Shown one piece after another: positions 47,203-57,116 of a DNA stretch of 64,000 nucleotides. Each line of letters begins with the position of its first letter. Position 1 is the first letter of the stretch. The stretch lies in the NCBI RefSeq assembly GCF_900129885.1, contig NZ_FQXE01000007.1, forward strand, positions 124,001 to 188,000. Direction: 5' to 3'. The notes under the pieces were generated by a model. It did no database searches. It saw only the letters and a list, made by a program, of their open reading frames with translations, and was not told the DNA's origin. The position numbers were made by a program, and so were the translations under genes. Source of the stretch: Pollutimonas bauzanensis (GTDB taxonomy: Bacteria > Pseudomonadota > Gammaproteobacteria > Burkholderiales > Burkholderiaceae_B).

Positions 47203-48509
47203 TGGCGGCAGGGCCGGTTGTCGCTTGCGAGAACTGCGCAACAGTGCATGAGCGCATGCCCATAGAACCGGGCGCCATCGCTACATGCACGCGTTGCGGC
47301 TCGGAGCTCTACCGGCAAAGCAGTATTCCGCTGCGGGGCTGGATCGCGCTGGTCGTGGGCGCGCTGGTGGTTTTCGCCATTGCCAACTATTTCCCGGTCG
47401 CCACCCTGACCATGCAGGGCATGTCGGTGCAGGCGTCCCTGCCGGGGGCCTTGTGGCTGACCTGGACGCAGGGCCACTTGGTGCTGGCGGTCATGACCGG
47501 CATGTTCGGCTTCTGGCTGCCGCTGACGCAACTGCTTTTCCTGTTGTGGGCGCTGATGGCCATCCAGTCGCGGCGCCTGCCGCCTGATTTCCGCCACGGC
47601 ATGCGATTTCTGCACTTGATGGAGCCATGGAGCATGGTCCCCGTCCTGATGCTGGGCATGCTGGTCGCCATGGTGAAATTTTCCAGCCTGGCCAGTCTCA
47701 GCGTGGGTCCGGGCCTGGCGGCCTATGCTATCCTGACCTTCCTGCTTACCGCTTTGAGCCGGGTCACGGCGCACCGCTTGTGGCGCTATGCCGAGGATGC
47801 CGGGCTGGCGCCGGCGCCGGCGCCGGATGTTTCCGCCGGCAAGCTCGTGGCGGCTTGTTCGGCTTGCGGATACGTGCAGAATATCGAGCCGGGCTCCGGC
47901 CCCTGCGCCTGCGCGCGCTGCCGCGCGCGCATTCATTTGCGCAAGCCCAAGTCCGCGGCGCGGGTATGGGCGCTGATCATAGCGGCCAGCATCACTTACA
48001 TACCTGCCAATGTGCTGCCCGTGATGCACTTGCGCACGCCCACGGACGACAGCGCGCATACGATTCTGGGCGGCGTGATCGAATTCTGGCGCATGGGCTC
48101 CTGGGACCTGGCGCTGATTGTCTTCGTGGCCAGCGTCGTGGTGCCCATGACCAAGATCCTGGCGCTGATGATGCTCATGCTCAACCGCCGCTGGGGCGGC
48201 AGGACCGTCCAGCGTCAGCGCACCCGCATGTACGAGTTCGTCGAGTTCATCGGGCAATGGTCCATGCTGGACGTCTTCGTGGTCATCCTCATGACCGCCA
48301 TGGCCGATTTTCCCGGCATATCGCAGGTGATTGCCGGGCCCGGCGCCGCCAGTTTCGGCATGGTGGTCATTCTCACCATGCTGGCGGCCGCAAGCTATGA
48401 TCCGCGCCGCGGCTGGGACCGCCAGCCCGCCGCGCAACAGGCGCGCGCGATACAATCGCACGCCAGTTCAGGCTCCGGGCCGGCGGCGCCGGAAACAACG
48501 CAGTCCTAA
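47202..48509 (+). CDS. pqiA: Paraquat-inducible protein A (PqiA)
   Basis: A 435-residue inner-membrane protein with two repeats, each a zinc-ribbon-like cytoplasmic segment followed by four membrane helices. The first ribbon has CENC and CTRCG, the second CSACG and CARC. PqiA is the inner-membrane partner of the PqiB MCE tunnel that moves lipids between membranes. Its ATG overlaps the clpA stop, and pqiB begins nine bases after its end. Confidence 0.93.
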   Translation: MAAGPVVACENCATVHERMPIEPGAIATCTRCGSELYRQSSIPLRGWIALVVGALVVFAIANYFPVATLTMQGMSVQASLPGALWLTWTQGHLVLAVMTGMFGFWLPLTQLLFLLWALMAIQSRRLPPDFRHGMRFLHLMEPWSMVPVLMLGMLVAMVKFSSLASLSVGPGLAAYAILTFLLTALSRVTAHRLWRYAEDAGLAPAPAPDVSAGKLVAACSACGYVQNIEPGSGPCACARCRARIHLRKPKSAARVWALIIAASITYIPANVLPVMHLRTPTDDSAHTILGGVIEFWRMGSWDLALIVFVASVVVPMTKILALMMLMLNRRWGGRTVQRQRTRMYEFVEFIGQWSMLDVFVVILMTAMADFPGISQVIAGPGAASFGMVVILTMLAAASYDPRRGWDRQPAAQQARAIQSHASSGSGPAAPETTQS

Positions 48510-48518
48510 GAGAACCGT

Positions 48519-50201
48519 ATGTCAGACCACAATACTGCGCCAGAATCCTCGTCGTCCGCGCCGGGCGACGCCGCGGGCCCCGCCACGCCCGGCTTGCGCC
48601 AGCCTGACGTCAAGGCCGGACGCGAATCGCGCTTTTCATGGATATGGCTGGTGCCGCTGGTGGCGGCATTGGTGGGCGTCTCGCTGCTGGTTCGCAACTG
48701 GATGCACACGGGGCCCACCGTGACCATCAGCTTCGAGTCCGCCGACGGGCTGGAAGTGGGGCAAACCAAGGTGCGGTACAAGGACGTGGTCATCGGCCTG
48801 GTCACCGATATCAAGGTGGCGCCAGACAGGTCCAAGGTGCTGGTCGATGCCGAGCTCAACCGCGAGGGTTCCGCCTATATTACCCAGGAGGGCACGCGCT
48901 TCTGGGTGGTGCGTCCGCGCCTGGGAATCAGCGGGGTGTCGGGGCTGGGAACCCTGCTTTCAGGCGCCTATATCGGTGTCGATGCGGCCGAATCCAAGAA
49001 TGGCGGCGAGCCGGTGTATCAGTTCACCGGCCTGGAAAAGCCGCCCGAAGTGACCAGCGGGCGTCCCGGCACGCGTTTCAACTTGAGGGCTTCCGAACTC
49101 GGCTCGCTGGAGATAGGCTCGCCAGTCTATTTCCGCCGCATACAGGTCGGCCAGATCATAGGCTACGACCTGGACAAGAGCGGCAAGGCGGTTTCGATCC
49201 AGGTTTTCATCGACAAGCCCAATGACAAATTCGTGACCAAGGACACGCGCTTCTGGAATGCCAGCGGCATTAATGTCTCTCTGAGCGCCGATGGGTTTAA
49301 CGTGCAGACCGGGTCCATCGTGTCGGTCATGGCGGGCGGGGTGGCTTTCGCCGCCCCGGACGACGCCGATACGCAGCCGGCCGACGCCGACCAGGCCTTC
49401 CTGCTTGCCGACACGCAGGCCCATGCAATGGCCGATCCGGATGGCCCGGCCTTGCCCATTTCCATGCAGTTCCGGCAATCGGTGCGCGGCCTGAAAGTGG
49501 GCGCGCCCATCGATTTCCGCGGCCTGGAACTGGGCAAGGTGGTCGACATCGACCTTGAGTTCAATACCAAGGAAAAGTATTTTTACGCGCTGGTCAAGGG
49601 GGAGCTGTACCCCCTGCGTTTCGGCTCGGCCTACCAGAACATGCTCAAGCACAATGCCGATTCGAGCGAATCCGGGGCAGACTTGCTGGGCGTCATGGTC
49701 GAGCGGGGCCTGCGCGCGCAGATGCGCGCAGCCAATCTGCTTACCGGGCAACAGTACATCGCGCTGGAGTTCTTCCCCGACGCCAAGGCCGTGGCTTTCG
49801 ACGCCAAGGCCCAGCCCCCGCTGTTGCCGACCATAGCCGGCGATTTCGACCGGCTGCAGCAGCAGATCAGCAGCATAGTCGCCAAGATAGACACCATTCC
49901 CTTCGAAGGCATAGGCAATGATTTGCGCGCCAGCCTCAAGTCGGTGAGCAAGCTTGTCGATCGCCTTGACGGCCAGGTGGCGCCGCAAGCCAGCGCCGTG
50001 CTCAAGGCGGCCCAGAAGTCGCTGGGCCGTGTGGACAAGCTGCTGGCGCAGGACTCCCCCATGAACGACAACCTGGACCGCACCTTGCGCGAAATCAGCG
50101 CGGCGGCAAAATCGCTGCGGGCGCTGGCCGACTATTTGCAAACCCATCCCACGGCGCTGTTGCGCGGGCCAGCCCGCGACGCCATGCCCGCCAGCCCCTA
50201 G
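48519..50201 (+). CDS. pqiB: Intermembrane transport protein PqiB (MCE domains)
   Basis: A 560-residue protein with one N-terminal membrane helix (WIWLVPLVAALVGVSLLVRN, about residues 40-60). Three MCE/MlaD domains follow, at about 65-150, 180-270 and 315-425; the first starts PTVTISFESADGLEVGQTKV. A C-terminal coiled-coil needle covers about 440-550. PqiB forms a stacked-ring tunnel across the periplasm for lipids. The length fits the E. coli protein (546). Confidence 0.95.
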   Translation: MSDHNTAPESSSSAPGDAAGPATPGLRQPDVKAGRESRFSWIWLVPLVAALVGVSLLVRNWMHTGPTVTISFESADGLEVGQTKVRYKDVVIGLVTDIKVAPDRSKVLVDAELNREGSAYITQEGTRFWVVRPRLGISGVSGLGTLLSGAYIGVDAAESKNGGEPVYQFTGLEKPPEVTSGRPGTRFNLRASELGSLEIGSPVYFRRIQVGQIIGYDLDKSGKAVSIQVFIDKPNDKFVTKDTRFWNASGINVSLSADGFNVQTGSIVSVMAGGVAFAAPDDADTQPADADQAFLLADTQAHAMADPDGPALPISMQFRQSVRGLKVGAPIDFRGLELGKVVDIDLEFNTKEKYFYALVKGELYPLRFGSAYQNMLKHNADSSESGADLLGVMVERGLRAQMRAANLLTGQQYIALEFFPDAKAVAFDAKAQPPLLPTIAGDFDRLQQQISSIVAKIDTIPFEGIGNDLRASLKSVSKLVDRLDGQVAPQASAVLKAAQKSLGRVDKLLAQDSPMNDNLDRTLREISAAAKSLRALADYLQTHPTALLRGPARDAMPASP

Positions 50202-50209
50202 GAAACCTC

Positions 50210-50851
50210 ATGAGTCTTGGCCGTATCTTTTATTGCGTATTGCTGGCCGCGGCCCTGGCGGCCTGCGCCACCACGGCTCCCGAATACTATACCTTGCTGC
50301 CGGCCCCGACCGCCGGGCCGGCGGCGGACGCGCCCGGCGGCGCCAGGCCCAAGTACGCCATCAGCGTGCAGCCGGTGGCCTTGCCCGAACAGGTGGACCG
50401 TCCGCAGATCGTCATCAGCGAGCCCGGCACGGCCCAGGTAACGCCTTTGAACAGCGCCTTGTGGGCTTCGCCATTGTCGGACGAGATCCGCAATGCCTTG
50501 TCCAACGATTTGTCGCGCACGCTGGGCGTGCTCGATATTGCCGGCGGCGGCATCCCGGATGCTCTCCCTGTATGGAAAATCTCCTTGCAGGTGCAGCGCT
50601 TCGATTCCCTTTATGGCCAGCGCGCCGTGCTCGACGCCACATGGCGCCTGGCGCCCGTCAACCAGCCGGGCAAGAAAACCCGGATATGCAGGGCCCAGGT
50701 GGACGTGCCTGCGGCGGGGGGCATGCCGGCCATGGTGGCCAGCCATCAGGAAGCCTTGCGCCGGCTTGCCGCGCTCATTGCCGCCCAGCTTTCCGGCGCA
50801 GGCGCGGCGCCTGCGGCTGCGGGCGTGCAAGAAAAAGGTTGTACCTTTTAA
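50210..50851 (+). CDS. pqiC: PqiC-type lipoprotein
   Basis: A 213-residue outer-membrane lipoprotein: signal MSLGRIFYCVLLAAALAAC with the lipobox LAAC, then TTAPEYYTLLPAP and an ABC-auxiliary-lipoprotein (DUF330) domain. PqiC anchors the tip of the PqiB needle to the outer membrane. It starts eight bases after pqiB. Its last codons and stop lie inside the left arm of the inverted repeat that precedes putA. Confidence 0.92.
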   Translation: MSLGRIFYCVLLAAALAACATTAPEYYTLLPAPTAGPAADAPGGARPKYAISVQPVALPEQVDRPQIVISEPGTAQVTPLNSALWASPLSDEIRNALSNDLSRTLGVLDIAGGGIPDALPVWKISLQVQRFDSLYGQRAVLDATWRLAPVNQPGKKTRICRAQVDVPAAGGMPAMVASHQEALRRLAALIAAQLSGAGAAPAAAGVQEKGCTF

Positions 50852-50908
50852 GTAATTTATTGATTCAGGGTTAACCATAATATAAAAAAAGGTACAACCT
50901 GTTTAGTA
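50832..50908. promoter_or_regulatory. Inverted-repeat operator region upstream of putA
   Basis: AAAAAGGTTGTACCTTTT at 50832-50849 is itself a near-perfect palindrome (AAAAGGT-TGT-ACCTTTT). Its inverse, AAAAGGTACAACCT (50887-50900), recurs 37 bases on. The AT-rich stretch between them should hold the putA promoter. Because PutA here carries its own ribbon-helix-helix domain, these GGTTGTACC sites are the probable autoregulatory operators. The left site overlaps the end of pqiC and could also help terminate it. Confidence 0.65.
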
Positions 50909-50997
50909 TTCGTTTTCGCCTGGCGCCAGAATGCCAGGGCCCGGGGCATGCGCGGCGCAGGCCGGGCGTAGCGACACGACATACAGGGAATACGGCT

Positions 50998-53900
50998 ATG
51001 GCAACGACCACATTGGGCGTCAAGGTTGACGAAACGCTGCGCGAGCGTCTTAAAATCGCGGCCGGCAAACTGGGTTGCACCCCGCATTGGCTGCACAAGC
51101 AGGCGGTGCTGGCCTATGTCGATGCGATCGAGCGCGGCCAGTTGCCCGCTGAAATCAGTTATTTCGGCAATGGCGACGGCGAAGCGCCGGGCGACGAGCC
51201 TGTCGCGCCGGAACTGGCGCTGCCGTTCTACGAGTTCGCGCAGGATATACAGCCGCAATCCGTGCTGCGGGCGGCCATTACCGCAGCCTACAGGCGGCCC
51301 GAGACGGAATGCGTGCCGGTCCTGATCGATCAGGCGCGTTCGAGCCGTTCCCAGGAAGTGCAGGCCCTGGCGCGCCGGCTGGTCGAGGCTTTGCGGGGCA
51401 AGAGCAAGGGCGGCGGGGTGGAGGGCCTGATCCGGGAATTTTCCTTGTCCAGCCAGGAAGGCGTGGCGCTGATGTGTCTGGCGGAGGCCTTGCTGCGCAT
51501 CCCCGACAGGGCGACCCGCGATGCGCTGATACGCGACAAGATCAGCCATGGCGACTGGCGTTCCCATATGGGCGAGTCCCCCTCGCTATTCGTCAATGCG
51601 GCGACCTGGGGGCTGATGCTTACCGGCAAGCTGGTCGGCGTCAATAGCGAGCAGTCGCTGTCCAAGGCGCTCACCCGCCTGATAGGCAAAGGCGGCGAGC
51701 CGCTGATACGCAAGGGCGTCAATATCGCCATGCGCATGATGGGTGAGCAGTTCGTGACCGGGCAGACCATTTCGGCGGCCATCGCCAACAGCCGCAAGCT
51801 CGAAGACAAGGGCTTTCGCTATTCCTACGATATGCTGGGCGAAGCCGCCACCACGGCGGATGACGCGCAGCGCTACTACGTTTCCTACGAACAGGCCATA
51901 CACGCCATAGGCAAGGCGTCGCGGGGCCGCGGCATTTACGAAGGGCCGGGCATTTCCATCAAGCTCTCCGCTTTGCATCCGCGCTATTCGCGCGCCCAGC
52001 GCGAACGCGTCATGGCCGAGCTGCTGCCGCGCATAACGGAATTGGCCAAATTGGCGCGCAGCTACGATATCGGCCTGAACATCGATGCCGAAGAAGCCGA
52101 CAGGCTGGAAATTTCGCTCGACCTGCTGGAGGCCCTGTGCTTCGATCCCGAGCTTTCGGGCTGGAACGGCATCGGGTTTGTCATCCAGGCCTACCAGAAG
52201 CGCGCGCCTTTCGTCATCGATTACGTGATCGACCTGGCCCAGCGCAGCGGCCATCGCTTGATGGTGCGCCTGGTCAAGGGCGCCTACTGGGACACGGAAA
52301 TCAAGCGCGCGCAGATCGACGGGCTGGAGGGCTATCCGGTCTACACGCGTAAAGTCTACACGGATGTATCCTACCTGGCCTGCGCCCGCAAGCTGCTGGC
52401 GGCGCCCCAGGCGGTCTATCCGCAATTCGCCACCCACAACGCGCATACGCTGTCGGCCATCTACTATATGGCGGGCCAGAACTACTATCCCGGCCAGTAT
52501 GAATTCCAGTGCCTACACGGCATGGGCGAGCCGCTGTACGACGAGGTCACGGGGCCCCTGGCCCAGGGCAAGCTGAACCGGCCTTGCCGCATTTACGCGC
52601 CCGTAGGCACGCACGAGACCCTGCTGGCCTACCTGGTGCGCCGGCTGCTTGAAAACGGCGCCAATACCTCGTTTGTGAACCAGATCGGCGATGAGGCGAT
52701 TGCCGTCGATAGCCTGATCGCCGATCCGGTGCAGTCCGCCTCGCGCATCCAGCCTCTGGGCGCGCCGCATGACAAGATCCCCCTGCCCAGGCAGTTGTAC
52801 CAGCAGGCCGATGGCCGCCTCAACTCCGCCGGGCTGGATCTTTCCAACGAACAGCGCCTGGGTTCCCTGTCGGCGGCGCTGCTCAATAGCGTGAGCCATG
52901 TGTGGCGCGCCGCGCCCATGGTGGGCGAGGGCGCGTCCCCCTGGGACGAGGCGCGCGCCAAGGCGGTGCGCAATCCGGCCGACCACCGCGACGTGGTGGG
53001 CCATGTGATCGAGGCGAGCCAGGCCGAGGTGGAAAGCGCCCTGGCGGCAGCCCTGCATGCCGCTCCCATCTGGCAGGCGACCCCGGTGCCCGAGCGCGCG
53101 CAATGCCTGCTGCGGGCCGCGCAGATGCTCGAAGATGAAATGCAGCCACTGCTGGGCCTGATCGTGCGCGAAGCCGGGAAGTCGCTGTCCAACGCCATCG
53201 CCGAAGTTCGCGAGGCCGTCGACTTCCTGCGCTATTACGCGACGCAAATCGAGCAGTCATTTTCCAACGATACGCACCGCCCCCTGGGGCCGGTGGTATG
53301 CATCAGCCCCTGGAACTTTCCGCTGGCGATTTTTACGGGCCAGGTGGCCGCCGCGCTTGCCGCCGGCAATCCCGTTTTGGCCAAGCCAGCCGAACAGACC
53401 AGCCTGATCGCGGCGGCGGCCATCGCCATTTTGCGCCGCGCCGGGGTGCCCGCCGGCGCCGTGCAACTGCTGCCTGGCCAGGGCGAAACCGTGGGCGCGG
53501 CCCTGGTGGCCAGCCCCGCCGTGCGCGGGGTGATATTCACCGGCTCCACCGATGTGGCCCAGCTGATTTCCAGGGAACTGGCGCAGCGCCTGGATGATGC
53601 CGGCCATCCCATTCCGTTGATAGCCGAGACCGGCGGCCAGAATGCCATGGTGGTCGATTCATCGGCCCTGGCCGAGCAAGTGGTGGCCGATGTGCTGACC
53701 TCGGCTTTCGATTCGGCCGGCCAGCGCTGCTCGGCGCTGCGCGTGCTGTGCGTCCAGGAAGACTGCGCCGACCACGTGCTGACCATGTTGCGCGGCGCCT
53801 TGCGGGAGTTGCAGGTCGGCAGGACGGATGTCTTGTCGGCCGATGTGGGTCCGGTCATAGACGCGCAGGCGCAGGCGGGCATCCAGGCGCATATCCAGGC

Positions 53901-54813
53901 CATGCGCGATGCCGGCCACCGGGTGGATCAGCTCGAGCTCGACAGCCGCAGCCAGCACGGCTCCTTTGTCGCGCCGACCATTATCGAGATCGGCGATGTC
54001 GCCGCCCTCAAGAAAGAAGTATTCGGCCCGGTCCTGCATGTGCTGCGCTATCAGCGCAACGGCCTCGACGCCTTGATCGACGCCATCAACGCGACAGGCT
54101 ACGGGCTGACCTTCGGCGTGCATACGCGCCTGGATGAAACGGTGGCGCGGGTGTCGGAGCGCATCCATGCGGGCAACATTTACGTCAATCGCAATATTGT
54201 CGGCGCCGTAGTCGGCGTTCAGCCATTCGGCGGGGAAGGGCTTTCGGGCACCGGCCCCAAGGCGGGCGGGCCTTTGTACCTGCTGCGCCTGCTGGCAAGG
54301 CGCCCGCCGGGATTGCCGGCGGGCTGCGGCATCGATAGCGGCGCCAGCGCGCCATTGGCGCTGGACGGGCCGACCGGCGAAAGCAATCTTTACCACATCA
54401 AGGCCCGCGGCACGGTATTGTGCGTGGCGGCCACCGAGCTGGGGGCGAGCGCCCAGTTCGACGCCTGCCGGCTCACGGGAAACCGCATGGCGCTGCTGGA
54501 CAGCGACGCGGGGCGGGCCTTCTTTGCCGCGCGCAGTGCCGCCGAGCAGAAAGCCATGCGGCTGGCGGGCCGCGAGGAGATCGAGCAGGGCGATTACCAG
54601 GCCGTTCTGTTCGAGGGCGACAGCGACGCCTTGCGCGGGCTCAACCAGGCCGTGGCGCTGCGCCCCGGGCCTATTGTGTCGGTGCAGGGCCTGAGCAGCG
54701 ACGAGCTGGCCGCCGGCAACGGCTATCGCCTGGAGCGCCTGTTGCGCGAGGTTTCGGTCAGCGTGAACACCGCGGCGGCGGGAGGCAATGCCAGCCTGAT
54801 GATGGTGGGCTAG
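50998..54813 (+). CDS. putA: Trifunctional PutA: proline dehydrogenase, P5C dehydrogenase and repressor
   Basis: A 1271-residue protein. Residues 1-48 are a ribbon-helix-helix DNA-binding domain (TTLGVKVDETLRERLKIAA). The FAD-linked proline dehydrogenase covers about 190-480, with GISIKLSALHPRYS and RLVKGAYWDTEIKRAQ. The aldehyde dehydrogenase covers about 560-1030, with Glu in IAETGGQNAMVV and Cys in DSAGQRCSALRVL. A C-terminal domain ends VNTAAAGGNASLMMVG. It oxidises proline to glutamate with channelled intermediate; without proline it represses its own promoter. Confidence 0.97.
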   Translation: MATTTLGVKVDETLRERLKIAAGKLGCTPHWLHKQAVLAYVDAIERGQLPAEISYFGNGDGEAPGDEPVAPELALPFYEFAQDIQPQSVLRAAITAAYRRPETECVPVLIDQARSSRSQEVQALARRLVEALRGKSKGGGVEGLIREFSLSSQEGVALMCLAEALLRIPDRATRDALIRDKISHGDWRSHMGESPSLFVNAATWGLMLTGKLVGVNSEQSLSKALTRLIGKGGEPLIRKGVNIAMRMMGEQFVTGQTISAAIANSRKLEDKGFRYSYDMLGEAATTADDAQRYYVSYEQAIHAIGKASRGRGIYEGPGISIKLSALHPRYSRAQRERVMAELLPRITELAKLARSYDIGLNIDAEEADRLEISLDLLEALCFDPELSGWNGIGFVIQAYQKRAPFVIDYVIDLAQRSGHRLMVRLVKGAYWDTEIKRAQIDGLEGYPVYTRKVYTDVSYLACARKLLAAPQAVYPQFATHNAHTLSAIYYMAGQNYYPGQYEFQCLHGMGEPLYDEVTGPLAQGKLNRPCRIYAPVGTHETLLAYLVRRLLENGANTSFVNQIGDEAIAVDSLIADPVQSASRIQPLGAPHDKIPLPRQLYQQADGRLNSAGLDLSNEQRLGSLSAALLNSVSHVWRAAPMVGEGASPWDEARAKAVRNPADHRDVVGHVIEASQAEVESALAAALHAAPIWQATPVPERAQCLLRAAQMLEDEMQPLLGLIVREAGKSLSNAIAEVREAVDFLRYYATQIEQSFSNDTHRPLGPVVCISPWNFPLAIFTGQVAAALAAGNPVLAKPAEQTSLIAAAAIAILRRAGVPAGAVQLLPGQGETVGAALVASPAVRGVIFTGSTDVAQLISRELAQRLDDAGHPIPLIAETGGQNAMVVDSSALAEQVVADVLTSAFDSAGQRCSALRVLCVQEDCADHVLTMLRGALRELQVGRTDVLSADVGPVIDAQAQAGIQAHIQAMRDAGHRVDQLELDSRSQHGSFVAPTIIEIGDVAALKKEVFGPVLHVLRYQRNGLDALIDAINATGYGLTFGVHTRLDETVARVSERIHAGNIYVNRNIVGAVVGVQPFGGEGLSGTGPKAGGPLYLLRLLARRPPGLPAGCGIDSGASAPLALDGPTGESNLYHIKARGTVLCVAATELGASAQFDACRLTGNRMALLDSDAGRAFFAARSAAEQKAMRLAGREEIEQGDYQAVLFEGDSDALRGLNQAVALRPGPIVSVQGLSSDELAAGNGYRLERLLREVSVSVNTAAAGGNASLMMVG

Positions 54814-54954
54814 CCGTCCGGCCCGCAGGGGTAAAGGCAGTTCTTTTAAGGCTTTAAGGGTTACAGCCAATTAAAAACGGCTTGTGCTTTTGGTTTAATG
54901 CGGGGAGGTACTTGCGCCCGGCTCAATTCGCATTCTTAGACATCGGAGATAGAC

Positions 54955-56115
54955 ATGCAGTCCACTAAAGGATACAAACTTTTGGCCGCGACGGCCGCCA
55001 TCACGGCCGGCTTTGCTTTCGGCGCTGCGCAGGCGGCCGACACCGCGGTGGTGAAACTGGGCTTTGCCGCGCCATTGACCGGGCCGCAGTCGCACTACGG
55101 CGAGGACATGAAAAACGGCCTGACGCTTGCGCTCGAAGAGGCCAACAAGCAAAACATCCAGCTCGATGGCAAGACGGCCAAATTCGAGCTGGTCACGCGC
55201 GACGACCAGGCCGATCCGCGCACGGCGGTGCAGGTGGCCCAGCAGATCGTCGATGACGGCGTGGATGGCGTGCTCGGCCATTTCAATTCCGGCACCACGA
55301 TACCCGCGTCCAGCGTATACAACGATGCCGGCCTGCCGCAGATAGCCATGGCGACATCGCCCGAATATACCGACCAAGGCTACAAAACCACGTTTCGCAT
55401 GATGACCAGCGACACGCAGCAGGGCGCCGCGGCCGGCGAATTCATCGTCAAGGACCTGGGCGCCAAAACCGTCGCCCTGATCGACGACCGCACCGCCTAC
55501 GGGCAAGGCCTGGCCGATCAGGTCGCCAAGGCCGTGGAAGCAGCCGGCGGCAAGGTGATCTCGCGCGAATACACCACCGACAAGGCCAATGATTTCACCT
55601 CCATCCTGACCAACATCAAGGCCAAGGCCCCCGCCGCCATCTTCTTCGGCGGCCTGGATGCGCAATCCGGCCCGATGCGCCGCCAGATGGCCACGCTGGG
55701 CATCCAGGCGCCCCTGGTGTCCGGAGAAATGACGCGCAGCGACACTTTCCTCAAGCTGGCCGGCAATGCCGCCAATGGCACCTTTGCTTCGCTCGCCGGC
55801 GTGCCGCTCAAGCAAATGGCCGCCGGTGAAAAATTCGAAGCCGACTACAAGGCCCGCTTCAAGGCCGATCCCGGCGTCTACGCGCCTTACGCCTATGACG
55901 GCGCCTGGAACATGATCACCGCCATGAAGGAAGCCGGTTCGGCCAAGCCCAAGGCCTATCTGCCCAAGCTCGCCGCCCTCAAGCGCTCCGGCGCGACCAG
56001 CCAGGACATTGCCTACGACGCCAAGGGCGACCTGAAGGAAATCTCGGTCACCATCTATGAAGTCAAGAACGGCAAATGGGAAATGGTCAAGACCATGGTC
56101 AGCAAGGCCGACTAA
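54955..56115 (+). CDS. Branched-chain amino acid ABC transporter substrate-binding protein
   Basis: A 386-residue periplasmic protein (LivJ/LivK type) with signal peptide MQSTKGYKLLAATAAITAGF, cleaved after AQA. The mature part starts VVKLGFAAPLTGPQSHYGED, and GHFNSGTTIPASSVYNDAG and TVALIDDRTAYGQGLADQV form the type-I periplasmic-binding fold. A GGAGA ribosome site precedes the ATG. It heads the complete livJ-H-M-G-F order. Confidence 0.95.
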   Translation: MQSTKGYKLLAATAAITAGFAFGAAQAADTAVVKLGFAAPLTGPQSHYGEDMKNGLTLALEEANKQNIQLDGKTAKFELVTRDDQADPRTAVQVAQQIVDDGVDGVLGHFNSGTTIPASSVYNDAGLPQIAMATSPEYTDQGYKTTFRMMTSDTQQGAAAGEFIVKDLGAKTVALIDDRTAYGQGLADQVAKAVEAAGGKVISREYTTDKANDFTSILTNIKAKAPAAIFFGGLDAQSGPMRRQMATLGIQAPLVSGEMTRSDTFLKLAGNAANGTFASLAGVPLKQMAAGEKFEADYKARFKADPGVYAPYAYDGAWNMITAMKEAGSAKPKAYLPKLAALKRSGATSQDIAYDAKGDLKEISVTIYEVKNGKWEMVKTMVSKAD

Positions 56116-56183
56116 AAGCAGCGACGCTTTTCCGTGGTCCTTCCAGGGCCGGCTGCGCCGGCCCGTTTCTTGAGTCATAAAGC

Positions 56184-57116
56184 ATGGAAATTCTCATACA
56201 ACAGTTGATCAATGGCATCACTGTGGGCAGCGTCTATGCCCTGGTTGCCCTTGGCTACACCATGGTTTATGGAATCATAGGCCTGATCAATTTCGCCCAT
56301 GGCGACGTCGTCATGGTCGGCGCCATGGTGGCGACCACAATGGTGGTCACACTGATAGGCGCGGACCCCGGCGGCACTTCGGCCTGGCTGGCCATCTCGG
56401 TCGCCCTGCTGGTGTCCATCCCGCTATGCATGGCCCTGGGCTGGCTGGCGGAGCGCTACGCCTATCGTCCGCTGCGCCGCGCGCCGCGGCTGGCGGCGCT
56501 GATCACGGCCATCGGCGTTTCCATCATCATCCAGAACCTGGCGATGATGGTATGGGGCCGCAATTACCTGAGCTTCCCGCACATCATCGAACCCGTCATC
56601 TTCCCGATAGGCGGGGCGCGCATCAGCCTTCTGCAGGTGCTCATCATCGTGGCCGCGACCGCCATCATGGCCGGCCTGCTGCTGGTGGTGCACCGCACCC
56701 GCCTGGGCACCGCCATGCGCGCCACCGCCCAGAACCGCGAGGTGGCCGGCCTGATGGGCGTGAACATCAATACCGTCATATCCGCGGCCTTCCTGATCGG
56801 CTCGGCGCTGGCCGCCGTCGCGGGAGTCATGGTCACCACCTATTACGGGGTGGCGCAATACACCATGGGCTTCCTGCTGGGCCTCAAAGCGTTCACGGCG
56901 GCGGTCCTGGGCGGCATCGGCAACCTGGGCGGCGCCATGCTGGGCGGCTTGCTGCTGGGCATTATCGAATCCCTGGGCGCCGGCTATATCGGCGACCTCA
57001 CCGGCGGCGTGTTCGGCAGCAATTACCAGGACGTCTTCTCGTTCATTGTGCTGATACTGGTGCTGGTTTTCCGCCCGTCGGGACTGCTGGGCGAACGCGT
57101 AGGAGACCGCGCATGA
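56184..57116 (+). CDS. livH: Branched-chain amino acid ABC transporter permease LivH
   Basis: A 310-residue inner-membrane permease starting MEILIQQLINGITVGSVYAL. It has LGYTMVYGIIGLINFAHGDV and the coupling region RATAQNREVAGLMGVNINTV. Eight or so membrane segments. Its stop overlaps the livM start (ATGA). Confidence 0.95.
   Translation: MEILIQQLINGITVGSVYALVALGYTMVYGIIGLINFAHGDVVMVGAMVATTMVVTLIGADPGGTSAWLAISVALLVSIPLCMALGWLAERYAYRPLRRAPRLAALITAIGVSIIIQNLAMMVWGRNYLSFPHIIEPVIFPIGGARISLLQVLIIVAATAIMAGLLLVVHRTRLGTAMRATAQNREVAGLMGVNINTVISAAFLIGSALAAVAGVMVTTYYGVAQYTMGFLLGLKAFTAAVLGGIGNLGGAMLGGLLLGIIESLGAGYIGDLTGGVFGSNYQDVFSFIVLILVLVFRPSGLLGERVGDRA

Noticed and set aside
56426-57112. Long frame running from livH into livM
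   Set aside because: The first 229 codons are an out-of-frame shadow of livH; livM starts at the ATGA overlap at 57113.
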